This document shows positions 1-6,135 of a DNA stretch of 9,356 nucleotides, in pieces. The notes below the pieces were generated by a model that saw nothing but the letters and a program-made list of their open reading frames with translations, did no database searches and was not told the origin of the DNA. The translations under genes and the position numbers were made by a program. Source of the DNA: Candidatus Omnitrophota bacterium (GTDB lineage: Bacteria; Omnitrophota; Gorgyraeia; JAHIPI01). Location: assembly GCA_030616695.1 (NCBI GenBank), contig JAUWWU010000021.1:1-9356 (forward strand), given 5' to 3'. Positions within the stretch are counted from its first letter, which is position 1. Every line of letters begins with the position of its first letter.

Positions 1-2
1 CG

Positions 3-845
3 CTGGTCTCTTCTTACATAAAAGGGGGGCCTTAAAATCGTCCTGATATCCTCCTCCGGCGGGCCTTCCAGTTTATTCTTCAGAAGGTCCTTTGCGTAAA
101 GTATGCCCCGCATATTAGCCTGCCTCTTTTCATAAATAGGGACCCTGGAAAGTTCTGTCTCTTTAATGGCCGCGTACATCTCTTCAATGGGCATAGTAAC
201 TGGAAACGAAACAATATCTTTTGCCTGAGTCATCACATCCTCGACCTTTTTATCGCTCAACTCGAGAGCATCCTCCATCATCTCGGCTTCTTCTTTATCA
301 AGGATACCTCCTTCTTCATAGCCCATTTTTATAGCGCTCTCCAGCTCATCCTTCGTAATGCCGCTTTCCGACTTTTTGACCTTGCCTAAGAGGAGATCGA
401 GAATGCCTGCTGTCAGCCTGCTTAAAACCAATCTTAGCGGGAAAACCAGCCGTGAAAAGGCATTTATAAAAGGCGAGACAAAAAGTGCGATTTTTTTAGA
501 GTTTTTGATTGCGATTATCTTAGGCATGATCTCGCAAAATATGACGACGATTACAGTCATTACGACTATAGATACCGCAACGCCCGCCTCTCCCCATTTT
601 TTTACGCTAAAGGATGCTGCTATGCTCGAGGCAAAGACGTTGGCAAACATATTGCCGATCAGGATGCTGATAAGGAGATCTGTAGGTTTATTAAGAAGCG
701 ATTCTAACATATGCGAGTTCTTGACATTATCTATTTTCAGGCGCCTGACCCGTATCTTACTTAAACTAAAAATGGCGGTCTCGGAGCCGGAAAAAAAAGC
801 GGATAGAAATAAAAGTATCGTAAGCACTATTATTTGATAAAACAT
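3..845 (-). CDS. CNNM/CorC (HlyC-like) DUF21-CBS membrane protein, 3'-partial
   Basis: This frame is open from an ATG at 845 to the window edge (281 codons), and the C-terminus lies outside the window. Residues 1-150 look like a DUF21/CNNM transmembrane domain: a hydrophobic N-terminal helix followed by SGSETAIFS (19-27), a second hydrophobic stretch with IGNMFANVFASS (63-74), a third around 88-104, and EIMPK (105-109), matching the family's E-x-x-P-K signature. Residues 165-205 (DELESAIKMGYEEGGILDKE onward to VEDVMT) are the acidic helix leading into the CBS pair. The first CBS repeat covers about 202-260, and the second is only begun. Family members are usually about 420-440 residues, so about a third is missing. 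The family is linked to Mg2+/Co2+ transport or efflux; the older name hemolysin C is misleading. It starts 8 nt after the CorA stop, so it is probably co-transcribed with corA. The start is uncertain: TTG at 851 suits the only good Shine-Dalgarno better. Confidence 0.88.
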   Translation of the reverse strand, partial: MFYQIIVLTILLFLSAFFSGSETAIFSLSKIRVRRLKIDNVKNSHMLESLLNKPTDLLISILIGNMFANVFASSIAASFSVKKWGEAGVAVSIVVMTVIVVIFCEIMPKIIAIKNSKKIALFVSPFINAFSRLVFPLRLVLSRLTAGILDLLLGKVKKSESGITKDELESAIKMGYEEGGILDKEEAEMMEDALELSDKKVEDVMTQAKDIVSFPVTMPIEEMYAAIKETELSRVPIYEKRQANMRGILYAKDLLKNKLEGPPEEDIRTILRPPFYVRRDQ

Positions 846-853
846 AGGCAAAG

Positions 854-1825
854 TTAAATCCACTCCTTACGTCTGAAATATATCAACATCCCTATGCCCA
901 GTATAACCATAAAAGCCGATACGCTAAAAAATCCCCATTCCGACCCCAAAAGGGGCATATGCGCAAAGTTCATGCCATAGATACCGGTTATCAGCGTCAA
1001 TGGCATCACTATGGTGGCAATAATGGTAAGCACCTTCATTATGTCGTTGGTCCTGCTTGATATTGTCGAAAGATATGCATCCAGTGCGCCGTTGACCACG
1101 TCTCTATATGTATCTATAGTATCGTTTATAAATATCATATTGTCGTACACATCCCGAAAATAGACCCTGGTCCTGGCATTGATAAACTGGAAGTTCTCTT
1201 TCGACAAGAAATTCACTATATCGCGCTGCGGCCCTATAAACCGCCTCAGGTACAATATATCTTTTTTTGTGGCAAAAATATTCGCTAATGTCTTTTGCGT
1301 TGGATTTTTCAGGACCTGCGTTTCTATATTGCTTATCTTGCCGTCCATCGCGTCGAGCACCGGGAGATAATTATCTACAAGAGAATCTATGATTAAATGG
1401 AGCAGTGTATCGGAACCTTTGGACATCGTGCTTAAATTTTTCTGGGTTCTGTTGAGCGCAGTTTCCACCCCTTTTATGGGCCCTTGATGGATCGTTATTA
1501 CAAAGTTCTTCCCGAGGCAGATATTGAGCTCTATGGTCCTGACCCTTTGCGCCCGGGACGTCGTAGCTGCAGCATGTATAACTACAAACATATAGTTTTC
1601 AAACTGGTCTATTTTAGGCCTTGTAATAGTAGTCATACAGTCTTCCAGGGTAAGCGGATGGAGCTGGAAGACACTCTCCAGTATATCTAAATCCGCTTTA
1701 ACGGAATCGGTTATATCCAGCCATAATAATCCCTCTCCCGATTGGACGACTTTTTTCATATCTTCGGCGCTGAGTTTCTTTATAAGTTCGTTATTTCCCT
1801 TGTAGTAAAGCAATGTAATAGCCAT
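854..1825 (-). CDS. corA: CorA family magnesium/cobalt transporter
   Basis: The protein has 323 residues, normal for CorA. CorA forms a homopentameric inner-membrane channel for Mg2+ (and Co2+/Ni2+), gated by metal binding to its large N-terminal cytoplasmic domain. Residues 1-255 are the soluble domain, including LHPLTLEDC (55-63), typical of the family, and a long helical region over about 140-260. The first membrane helix (about 264-283) ends in the signature YGMNF, with Gly284-Met285-Asn286 forming the selectivity filter. A short periplasmic loop (about 287-297) leads to a second helix (about 298-316) and a basic C-terminus (FRRKEWI). The ATG at 1825 follows GGGGGA at 4-nt spacing, which supports this start. 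It lies 33 nt after the upstream GT9 stop and 8 nt before the CNNM gene. The loop after GMN reads AHMPLLGSEWG, a variant of the common MPEL-type loop. No defect is visible. Confidence 0.95.
   Translation of the reverse strand: MAITLLYYKGNNELIKKLSAEDMKKVVQSGEGLLWLDITDSVKADLDILESVFQLHPLTLEDCMTTITRPKIDQFENYMFVVIHAAATTSRAQRVRTIELNICLGKNFVITIHQGPIKGVETALNRTQKNLSTMSKGSDTLLHLIIDSLVDNYLPVLDAMDGKISNIETQVLKNPTQKTLANIFATKKDILYLRRFIGPQRDIVNFLSKENFQFINARTRVYFRDVYDNMIFINDTIDTYRDVVNGALDAYLSTISSRTNDIMKVLTIIATIVMPLTLITGIYGMNFAHMPLLGSEWGFFSVSAFMVILGIGMLIYFRRKEWI
863..868 (-). promoter_or_regulatory. Shine-Dalgarno-like AAGGAG ahead of the CNNM gene
   Basis: AAGGAG on the minus strand lies inside the last codons of corA. 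It is 17 nt before the ATG at 845, longer than usual, but 11 nt before an in-frame TTG at 851-849. A GTG at 863 in the same frame overlaps the motif and is too close to use it. If this is the real ribosome binding site, translation starts at TTG 851 and adds two residues (M-P) before the ATG. This is inferred from spacing alone. Confidence 0.4.
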
Positions 1826-1841
1826 AAATCCCCCGTTTTTT

Positions 1842-1907
1842 AAATTACAAACTCCAAATTACAATGGACAATTTCGTTTGTAATTTGTATTTTGTAATTT
1901 GTAATTT
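1842..1907 (+). repeat. AT-rich inverted repeat, copy 1 (ACAAATTACAA-type element)
   Basis: Two 23-nt arms (1842-1864 and 1878-1900) are inverted repeats matching at 21 of 23 positions, separated by a 13-nt loop (1865-1877). An additional GTAATTT unit continues to 1907. The arms consist of AAATTACAA-type units. The loop contains TGGACAATT (1865-1873), nearly identical to TGGAGAATT in the loop of the second copy at 2951-3036, which indicates a common origin. The element straddles the stop codon of the GT9 gene (1859-1861) and encodes most of its C-terminal tail. The stem is almost entirely A-T pairs and lacks a T-run on the transcribed side, so it is not a standard terminator. The strand label is arbitrary. 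I cannot name the repeat family. Confidence 0.85.
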
Positions 1908-2929
1908 TTCTGCAGTGATCTCTTGACTGCGTCAAACACTTCATCTACGCTTATTGCCCTAAGGCATTTAAATCCGATTTTGCAATCATGGGCCAGGCAC
2001 ACTTCACAGTCCACATCCTTGTGCAGGGCGATATCGTTTTTGCCTGTCGGGCCCCATCTCTTAGGGCTTAAGCCGGGTTGTTTCCGGCCGAATATCACGA
2101 CACTTGGTGTCCCTACGGCAGTCGCTATATGGACGGGGCCGGAATCGTTAGAAATAAATAAAGCGCATCGTTTAAGTAAAGCCGTAAGCTCCCTTATAGG
2201 GGTCTGTCCCGAAAGGTCTATGACCTCGCTTTTTATAATCTTCTTAAGCTCCGCAACACAGTTTGCTTCTTCCGGCGCAGATATCAATACGATACGGGCG
2301 CTGTAATCAGTTTTTAACCTATCTATTAATGCCGCGAAGCGTTCCAGCGGCCATCTTTTAGACGGGCAACTTGCGCCGGGATGTACGCCTATAAGCAAAT
2401 CGGAATCCCCTGCGCCCTTTTCGGCCAATTTTAAAGAAACGGAACGCCGGCTATCGTCTTTTACCGGGACATAAAGGGTCTTGTCGTGCGCTTCAATCCC
2501 GATATTTTTTAATATCTCTAGAGTATACTCCAATTCATGCTTTTGTCCAAGAAATTTTTTATCATTCAGCGCCCGCGTTAAAAGAAAAGGAAGTTTCCTG
2601 CCGAAACCTATTCTATTGGGTATCCCGGCTACAAAAGCAAGTATGTGGGCGCGGTTTGTGGGATGCAAAATAATAGCCGTATCAAACTTTTTCTTTCTCA
2701 GTCGCAAGCCAAATAGTATGGCGGATAAAAATCCCCTCTGAGCGCCGTATTTATCGTACATGATGACTTCGTCAAGATAGGGGTTTCCCTCTACTATATC
2801 TCTCGCGTAAGGCCTTACCATAAAGGCTATATGCGACTGCGGGTAGGCATCGCGGAGCGCCTTTATGGCCGGCGTGGACAATACCACGTCCCCGATCCTG
2901 TCCGTCCTTATCATTAATATACGTTTCAT
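1859..2929 (-). CDS. GT9 heptosyltransferase-like glycosyltransferase (variant FGR loop, repeat-derived tail)
   Basis: This 356-residue glycosyltransferase family 9 protein resembles ADP-heptose:LPS heptosyltransferases (WaaC/WaaF/RfaF type), GT-B enzymes that add heptose to the lipid A-Kdo core at the inner face of the inner membrane. The N-domain opens with RTDRIGDVVLSTPA; Asp14 matches the catalytic base of the family. The nucleotide-sugar domain shows HPGASCPSKRWP (183-194, with Lys191) and SNDSGPVHIATAVGTP (260-275). The usual FGPTD loop is replaced by FGRKQPGLSPKRWGPTG (280-296). A cysteine cluster C-x2-C-x4-C-x5-C follows (308, 311, 316, 322). The family fold ends near residue 340. The last 16 residues (KNYKLQNTNYKRNCPL) are encoded by the AT-rich repeat. 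The ATG at 2929 has only a weak GGG Shine-Dalgarno, but an in-frame stop lies just upstream. The true sugar donor cannot be read from the sequence. Confidence 0.92.
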   Translation of the reverse strand: MKRILMIRTDRIGDVVLSTPAIKALRDAYPQSHIAFMVRPYARDIVEGNPYLDEVIMYDKYGAQRGFLSAILFGLRLRKKKFDTAIILHPTNRAHILAFVAGIPNRIGFGRKLPFLLTRALNDKKFLGQKHELEYTLEILKNIGIEAHDKTLYVPVKDDSRRSVSLKLAEKGAGDSDLLIGVHPGASCPSKRWPLERFAALIDRLKTDYSARIVLISAPEEANCVAELKKIIKSEVIDLSGQTPIRELTALLKRCALFISNDSGPVHIATAVGTPSVVIFGRKQPGLSPKRWGPTGKNDIALHKDVDCEVCLAHDCKIGFKCLRAISVDEVFDAVKRSLQKNYKLQNTNYKRNCPL

Positions 2930-2950
2930 TGATTACCCGTGGTGGTTCAT

Positions 2951-3036
2951 ACAAATTACAAGCTACAAATTACAAACAAGCTACAAATCACAAATTACAA
3001 ACAAAGTGGAGAATTGTTTATTGTAATTTGTAATTT
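2951..3036 (+). repeat. AT-rich inverted and direct repeat, copy 2 (ACAAATTACAA-type element)
   Basis: This element fills most of the 117-nt gap between two GT9 genes. The arms 2985-3000 and 3021-3036 are inverted repeats matching at 15 of 16 positions, around a 20-nt loop containing TGGAGAATT (3007-3015). Left of the stem are two tandem units starting AAGCTACAAAT and ending ATTACAAAC, at 2960-2977 (18 nt) and 2978-3002 (25 nt, with 7 extra bases). A further ACAAATTACAA begins at 2951. Unit composition and loop motif match the copy at 1842-1907, so both look like members of one dispersed family. It begins about 10 nt after the stop of the upstream GT9 gene. No transposase or obvious target-site duplication is visible. 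The strand label is arbitrary. Confidence 0.85.
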
Positions 3037-3046
3037 AACATTTTTG

Positions 3047-4024
3047 TTATCTATTTAACATTCTCTTTGCGATATTGAAGACTTCGCTTACTTTTAGCTG
3101 TCTCATGCATTCGTGCTCAAATTCGCACTGCGCCTTGCCGCAAGGGCTGCAATGAAGCCTTTTTTGCGCGATAGAGTCCTTTATTCCGGTAGGGCCGTAA
3201 CTCTTCGAGTCCGTAGGCCCGAATATCGCGAGGACCTTTGTGTCTACGGCTCCCGCTATGTGTAAGGGGGCACTGTCATTAGTGATAAGTAAATCGCAGC
3301 GGCTCAATAGCGCGGCAAGCTGACAAAGCGTTGTTTTATTAGAGAGGTCTACGATATCATGTTTTACGGGCATGCTTATGTCCCTTATTAAGGGGCTATC
3401 TGCCTTATCGCCGACCATGATTATCTGGGCATCTAATTCTTTCGCAAGCCGTTCGGTGAGTTTTGTGTAGTTTTCCCCTGGCCACCTCTTTATTTCGCTC
3501 TTTGCTCCGGGGCTTATTGCGATTATAAGCCTATCTTTGTCAAGGCCCATCATAAGTTTCTCTATATAGTCATTATCCTCTTCCGGTATATGTATATAAA
3601 AGGGAGTATTTGCCCTATCAAGCCCTATCCCCATAGAAGAGAGTTTCCAGATATGCTCTTGCTTTTTGTGCCTTACGCTTTTAGGAGGGACTCTTATAGG
3701 GCTTGTCCTGTATTTTGCTCCAAGTAAGAACGGAAAGAGCGAATTCCTCATGTCCGCAATAAGGTCATATTTGACCTTTCTCAGTTTTCTTATGAGCCGT
3801 CTTTTTTCGTGCATAGGTATATGCTTATCATATGTTATGACCTTGAAAACAGCGGGGTGTTTTTTGAATAATTCAACGCCGTTCGGCCCGACCATGATAT
3901 CCATTCTCGCTTCGGGGAAAGCTTCGCAAAGAACTCTCAGCGCCGGAGTCGTCAGGATGATATCGCCGATATTACTCAAAGATATAAACAGCATTTTTTT
4001 GATTTTACTTTTATCTATTTTCAT
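3047..4024 (-). CDS. GT9 heptosyltransferase-like glycosyltransferase
   Basis: This is a 325-residue complete GT9 protein with heptosyltransferase-type motifs. After a short lysine-rich lead (1-10), MLFISLSNIGDIILTTPA carries the catalytic-base aspartate of the family (Asp21). The C-domain shows SPGAKSEIKRWP (171-182, Lys179), TNDSAPLHIAGAV (248-260) and a canonical FGPTD loop (268-272). A C-x2-C-x4-C-x5-C cluster (292, 295, 300, 306) precedes the final helix. The middle region (DMRNSLFPFLLGAKYRTSPI) differs from the neighbouring GT9 proteins, so donor or acceptor preference probably differs too. The ATG at 4024 is 8 nt after the stop of the upstream GT9 gene and lacks a clear Shine-Dalgarno, so translational coupling is likely. 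It may be a WaaF/WaaQ-like core heptosyltransferase, but the specific sugar and position are unknown. Confidence 0.92.
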   Translation of the reverse strand: MKIDKSKIKKMLFISLSNIGDIILTTPALRVLCEAFPEARMDIMVGPNGVELFKKHPAVFKVITYDKHIPMHEKRRLIRKLRKVKYDLIADMRNSLFPFLLGAKYRTSPIRVPPKSVRHKKQEHIWKLSSMGIGLDRANTPFYIHIPEEDNDYIEKLMMGLDKDRLIIAISPGAKSEIKRWPGENYTKLTERLAKELDAQIIMVGDKADSPLIRDISMPVKHDIVDLSNKTTLCQLAALLSRCDLLITNDSAPLHIAGAVDTKVLAIFGPTDSKSYGPTGIKDSIAQKRLHCSPCGKAQCEFEHECMRQLKVSEVFNIAKRMLNR

Positions 4025-4032
4025 AATTGGCT

Positions 4033-5055
4033 TTACAGGTACTTTTTTTTATCGATAACATTTAAAACGTCGTCTACCGAGATGGCCTTCATGCATTTAT
4101 TGTCATTGCATGTTAAATCATAACATGGGACCTCGCATTCCATATCTTTTTTTATCACCGTATAATTTCCCTTCCCGTACGGGCCTGTGATATCGCTGGA
4201 CGTAGGGCCGAAAAGTGCTATAACGTTTGCCCCTACGCTTACGGCTATATGCATAGGGCCCGAATCTCCGGAAACTACCAATTGAGCTTTTTGGAGAATA
4301 GAAGCGAGTTCTCTTATTCCGGTCTCGCCGCATATTGATACCGCCTGTCTTTTCATAGTACCGCATAATTCGTCGGCCAATGCCTTGTCCTTCGCCGCCC
4401 CTGTTATCAATACCGTAACACCGTGCTTCTGTATAAGCTTATCCGCTAGCTCGGCAAATTTGTCCGCAGGCCATCTTTTGGGGTTCCAATTGCCGCCGGG
4501 ATTAAGCGCGACGATCCTGTCATTGCGACCTATGCCTGCTTTTTCAAGAATATGGCCGGCTCTTTTTCTATCCTCATCGGTAATAAAAAATTCATAATCT
4601 TTTTTGGATACATCGACACCCGCCGCTTCGGCAAGCCCCAGAAAATACTCAACCCTGTGAGGAGTCTTTTGCGATAAAGGCACTTCCTTTGTCAAAAGAA
4701 AGCCGCGCCTTTTTGTATGATAACCTATCCTTTCTTTTATTCCCGCTATAAAAGTTATAAGGGCCCTGGTAAAAGAACGATGCAGTATGAAAGCGGTATC
4801 AAATCTTTTCTTTCTCACTCGCAAGGCAAATCTCAGCTTGCCGAGAAATGTCTTTTCCGGGCCTCTTTCGTCAAATATAATCAACTCATCAATCCGCGTA
4901 TTACTCTCGAGAATATCCTTGCACCGCGGAACTGCCACACACGCTATATGGCTTTCGGGAAAGGCCTCTCTTATAGCCCTTATAAACGGGCTTGTGAATA
5001 TGATATCGCCGAGCCAATTTACATTAAATATCAAGATTTTACGAGATACTTTCAT
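4033..5055 (-). CDS. GT9 heptosyltransferase-like glycosyltransferase (overlaps upstream GT4)
   Basis: This is a 340-residue GT9 protein. NVNWLGDIIFTSPFIRAIRE (11-30) has the family catalytic-base aspartate (Asp17), and the NWLGD form is typical of WaaF-like heptosyltransferases. It is followed by NPGGNWNPKRWP (185-196, Lys193), SGDSGPMHIA (262-271) and FGPTS (282-286). Its cysteine cluster has altered spacing, C-x3-C-x4-C-x4-C (307, 311, 316, 321). The frame is open 11 codons further to a TTG at 5088, but I chose the ATG at 5055: it is the first ATG, puts the Rossmann strand at the usual distance from the N-terminus, and limits the overlap with the upstream GT4 gene to 17 nt (5039-5055). Such an overlap suggests translational coupling; the upstream GAGAAG is only a weak ribosome site. 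The middle region resembles the GT9 protein at 1859-2929 (RKK-K/R-FDTA-x-ILH, then AGI-x-x-RIG), suggesting duplication. Confidence 0.92.
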   Translation of the reverse strand: MKVSRKILIFNVNWLGDIIFTSPFIRAIREAFPESHIACVAVPRCKDILESNTRIDELIIFDERGPEKTFLGKLRFALRVRKKRFDTAFILHRSFTRALITFIAGIKERIGYHTKRRGFLLTKEVPLSQKTPHRVEYFLGLAEAAGVDVSKKDYEFFITDEDRKRAGHILEKAGIGRNDRIVALNPGGNWNPKRWPADKFAELADKLIQKHGVTVLITGAAKDKALADELCGTMKRQAVSICGETGIRELASILQKAQLVVSGDSGPMHIAVSVGANVIALFGPTSSDITGPYGKGNYTVIKKDMECEVPCYDLTCNDNKCMKAISVDDVLNVIDKKKYL

Positions 5056-6133
5056 ACATCTTCTCGATACGGGCGGCCATTTCCTCAATGTTGAAATCGT
5101 TGATGGCCTTTTCCCTTGCCTTCTCTTTAAAAATCTCCGTTTTGTTTTTATTGATAAGCATATATTTTACGGCGCGCGCGAGGTCTTCGGGATTGCCCGG
5201 TTCGACAAGCATGCCCGTAACGCCGTCCTCTATCAAGCTCTCGATGCCGCCTACCCTGCTCGCGATACAAGGCCTTCCCGAAGCCATAGCCTCCGCCAGT
5301 GAAAGCCCCAGGCCTTCTTTAATAGAAGGCAGAACAAATATATCCATAATCGAAAGGGCTTTTGAAGTATCGGCGACAGAGCCGGCAAAAACTACATTTT
5401 TGCTTAATCCCAGGGTCGAACATAATTTCTTAAGGCGTTCTTTATCCGGGCCGTCACCTATCAACAAGACATTTACATCCGAGAAGTCCCCCGCGAACAG
5501 TCTCGCGGCTCTAAGCAGGATATCCTGGCCTTTAACGGGCGAAAGCCTGCCTATCGTCCCGATTACAGGAGCCCTTTTCAGATTCCAGGCATATCTCATT
5601 CTTGCCTTTTCTTCTTCCGGAACACCGAGTAAAAACCTCTTGACCTCTATGCCCGTATGGATGAGGGCTATTTTTTCTTCCTTTACGTTGAAATCTTTAA
5701 TCAAGGCGTCTCTTACCGCCTCACTTATTGCGACGACTTTTTTGCCCCAGCAACCGAAAATCCTTCTCCCTATTCGTCTTTTAAAAAAACCGTGGCAGGT
5801 GGTCACGTAAGGTATTTTGCAGCAAAATGATAAAAGCGCCGAAAGCACCTGCGTTACCCTCGTGTGGGCATGGATCAAATCAACCTTTTCTTCCCTTAAA
5901 AACTTCTTAAGTCGGAGGAATGACTTAATGACTTTCGGGCTAAGCTCGGATTTCGTCCTTATATCCGCATAAATATGCCCTATATGCTCGCGAGCCAGGA
6001 CTTCCTCGAGTTTTCCGCCGCCTGATGCGACGAAGACCGTGTGGCCCCTATGTTTTAAAGCCCCGGCAAGAGCGGTAACATAACTTGCTATACCGCCTAT
6101 CTCTAAATGCGTGGTGACCAGAAGTATTTTCAT
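5039..6133 (-). CDS. GT4 family glycosyltransferase
   Basis: This is a 364-residue complete GT-B retaining glycosyltransferase of family 4 (Glyco_transf_4 N-domain plus Glycos_transf_1 C-domain). The N-domain begins MKILLVTTHLEIGGIASYV, with the glycine pair (13-14) typical of the acceptor/donor cleft loop, and includes DLIHAHTRVTQ (85-95). The C-domain starts near residue 190 with GTIGRLSPVKGQD (192-204), where Arg196 and Lys201 match the usual phosphate-contacting pair. It contains the E-x7-E motif EGLGLSLAE (Glu273, Glu281) followed by SRVGGIESLIEDG. It probably transfers a hexose from a nucleotide sugar to a growing core or surface glycan on the cytoplasmic side of the membrane; the sugar is not predictable. 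It starts 2 nt after the stop of the GT4-GT9 fusion gene. AAGG lies 7 nt before the ATG, which supports this start. Confidence 0.93.
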   Translation of the reverse strand: MKILLVTTHLEIGGIASYVTALAGALKHRGHTVFVASGGGKLEEVLAREHIGHIYADIRTKSELSPKVIKSFLRLKKFLREEKVDLIHAHTRVTQVLSALLSFCCKIPYVTTCHGFFKRRIGRRIFGCWGKKVVAISEAVRDALIKDFNVKEEKIALIHTGIEVKRFLLGVPEEEKARMRYAWNLKRAPVIGTIGRLSPVKGQDILLRAARLFAGDFSDVNVLLIGDGPDKERLKKLCSTLGLSKNVVFAGSVADTSKALSIMDIFVLPSIKEGLGLSLAEAMASGRPCIASRVGGIESLIEDGVTGMLVEPGNPEDLARAVKYMLINKNKTEIFKEKAREKAINDFNIEEMAARIEKMYESIS

Positions 6134-6135
6134 TA

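Noticed and set aside
358..837. 159-residue plus-strand reading frame
   Set aside because: It lies opposite the CNNM/CorC-type gene, whose minus-strand frame has clear family motifs. The plus-strand translation shows no domain or composition of a real protein.
1842..1907. Rho-independent terminator between the GT9 gene and corA
   Set aside because: The stem is nearly all A-T and is followed on the transcribed strand by A residues and GGGGG rather than a U-run, so it does not fit an intrinsic terminator for the minus-strand genes.
2951..3036. Possible short CRISPR-like array of ACAAATTACAA units
   Set aside because: The units are too short and irregular, have no spacers of constant length, and include inverted copies. 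No cas genes are nearby.
4118..4366. 82-residue Arg/Tyr-rich minus-strand reading frame
   Set aside because: It is an out-of-frame reading within the GT9 gene at 4033-5055. The odd composition follows from the codons of the overlapping gene.
5088..5810. 240-residue plus-strand reading frame, the longest on that strand
   Set aside because: It is fully antisense to the GT4 gene, whose motifs (GG loop, E-x7-E) are unmistakable. The plus-strand product is Ser/Leu/Ile-rich with no recognisable motif.
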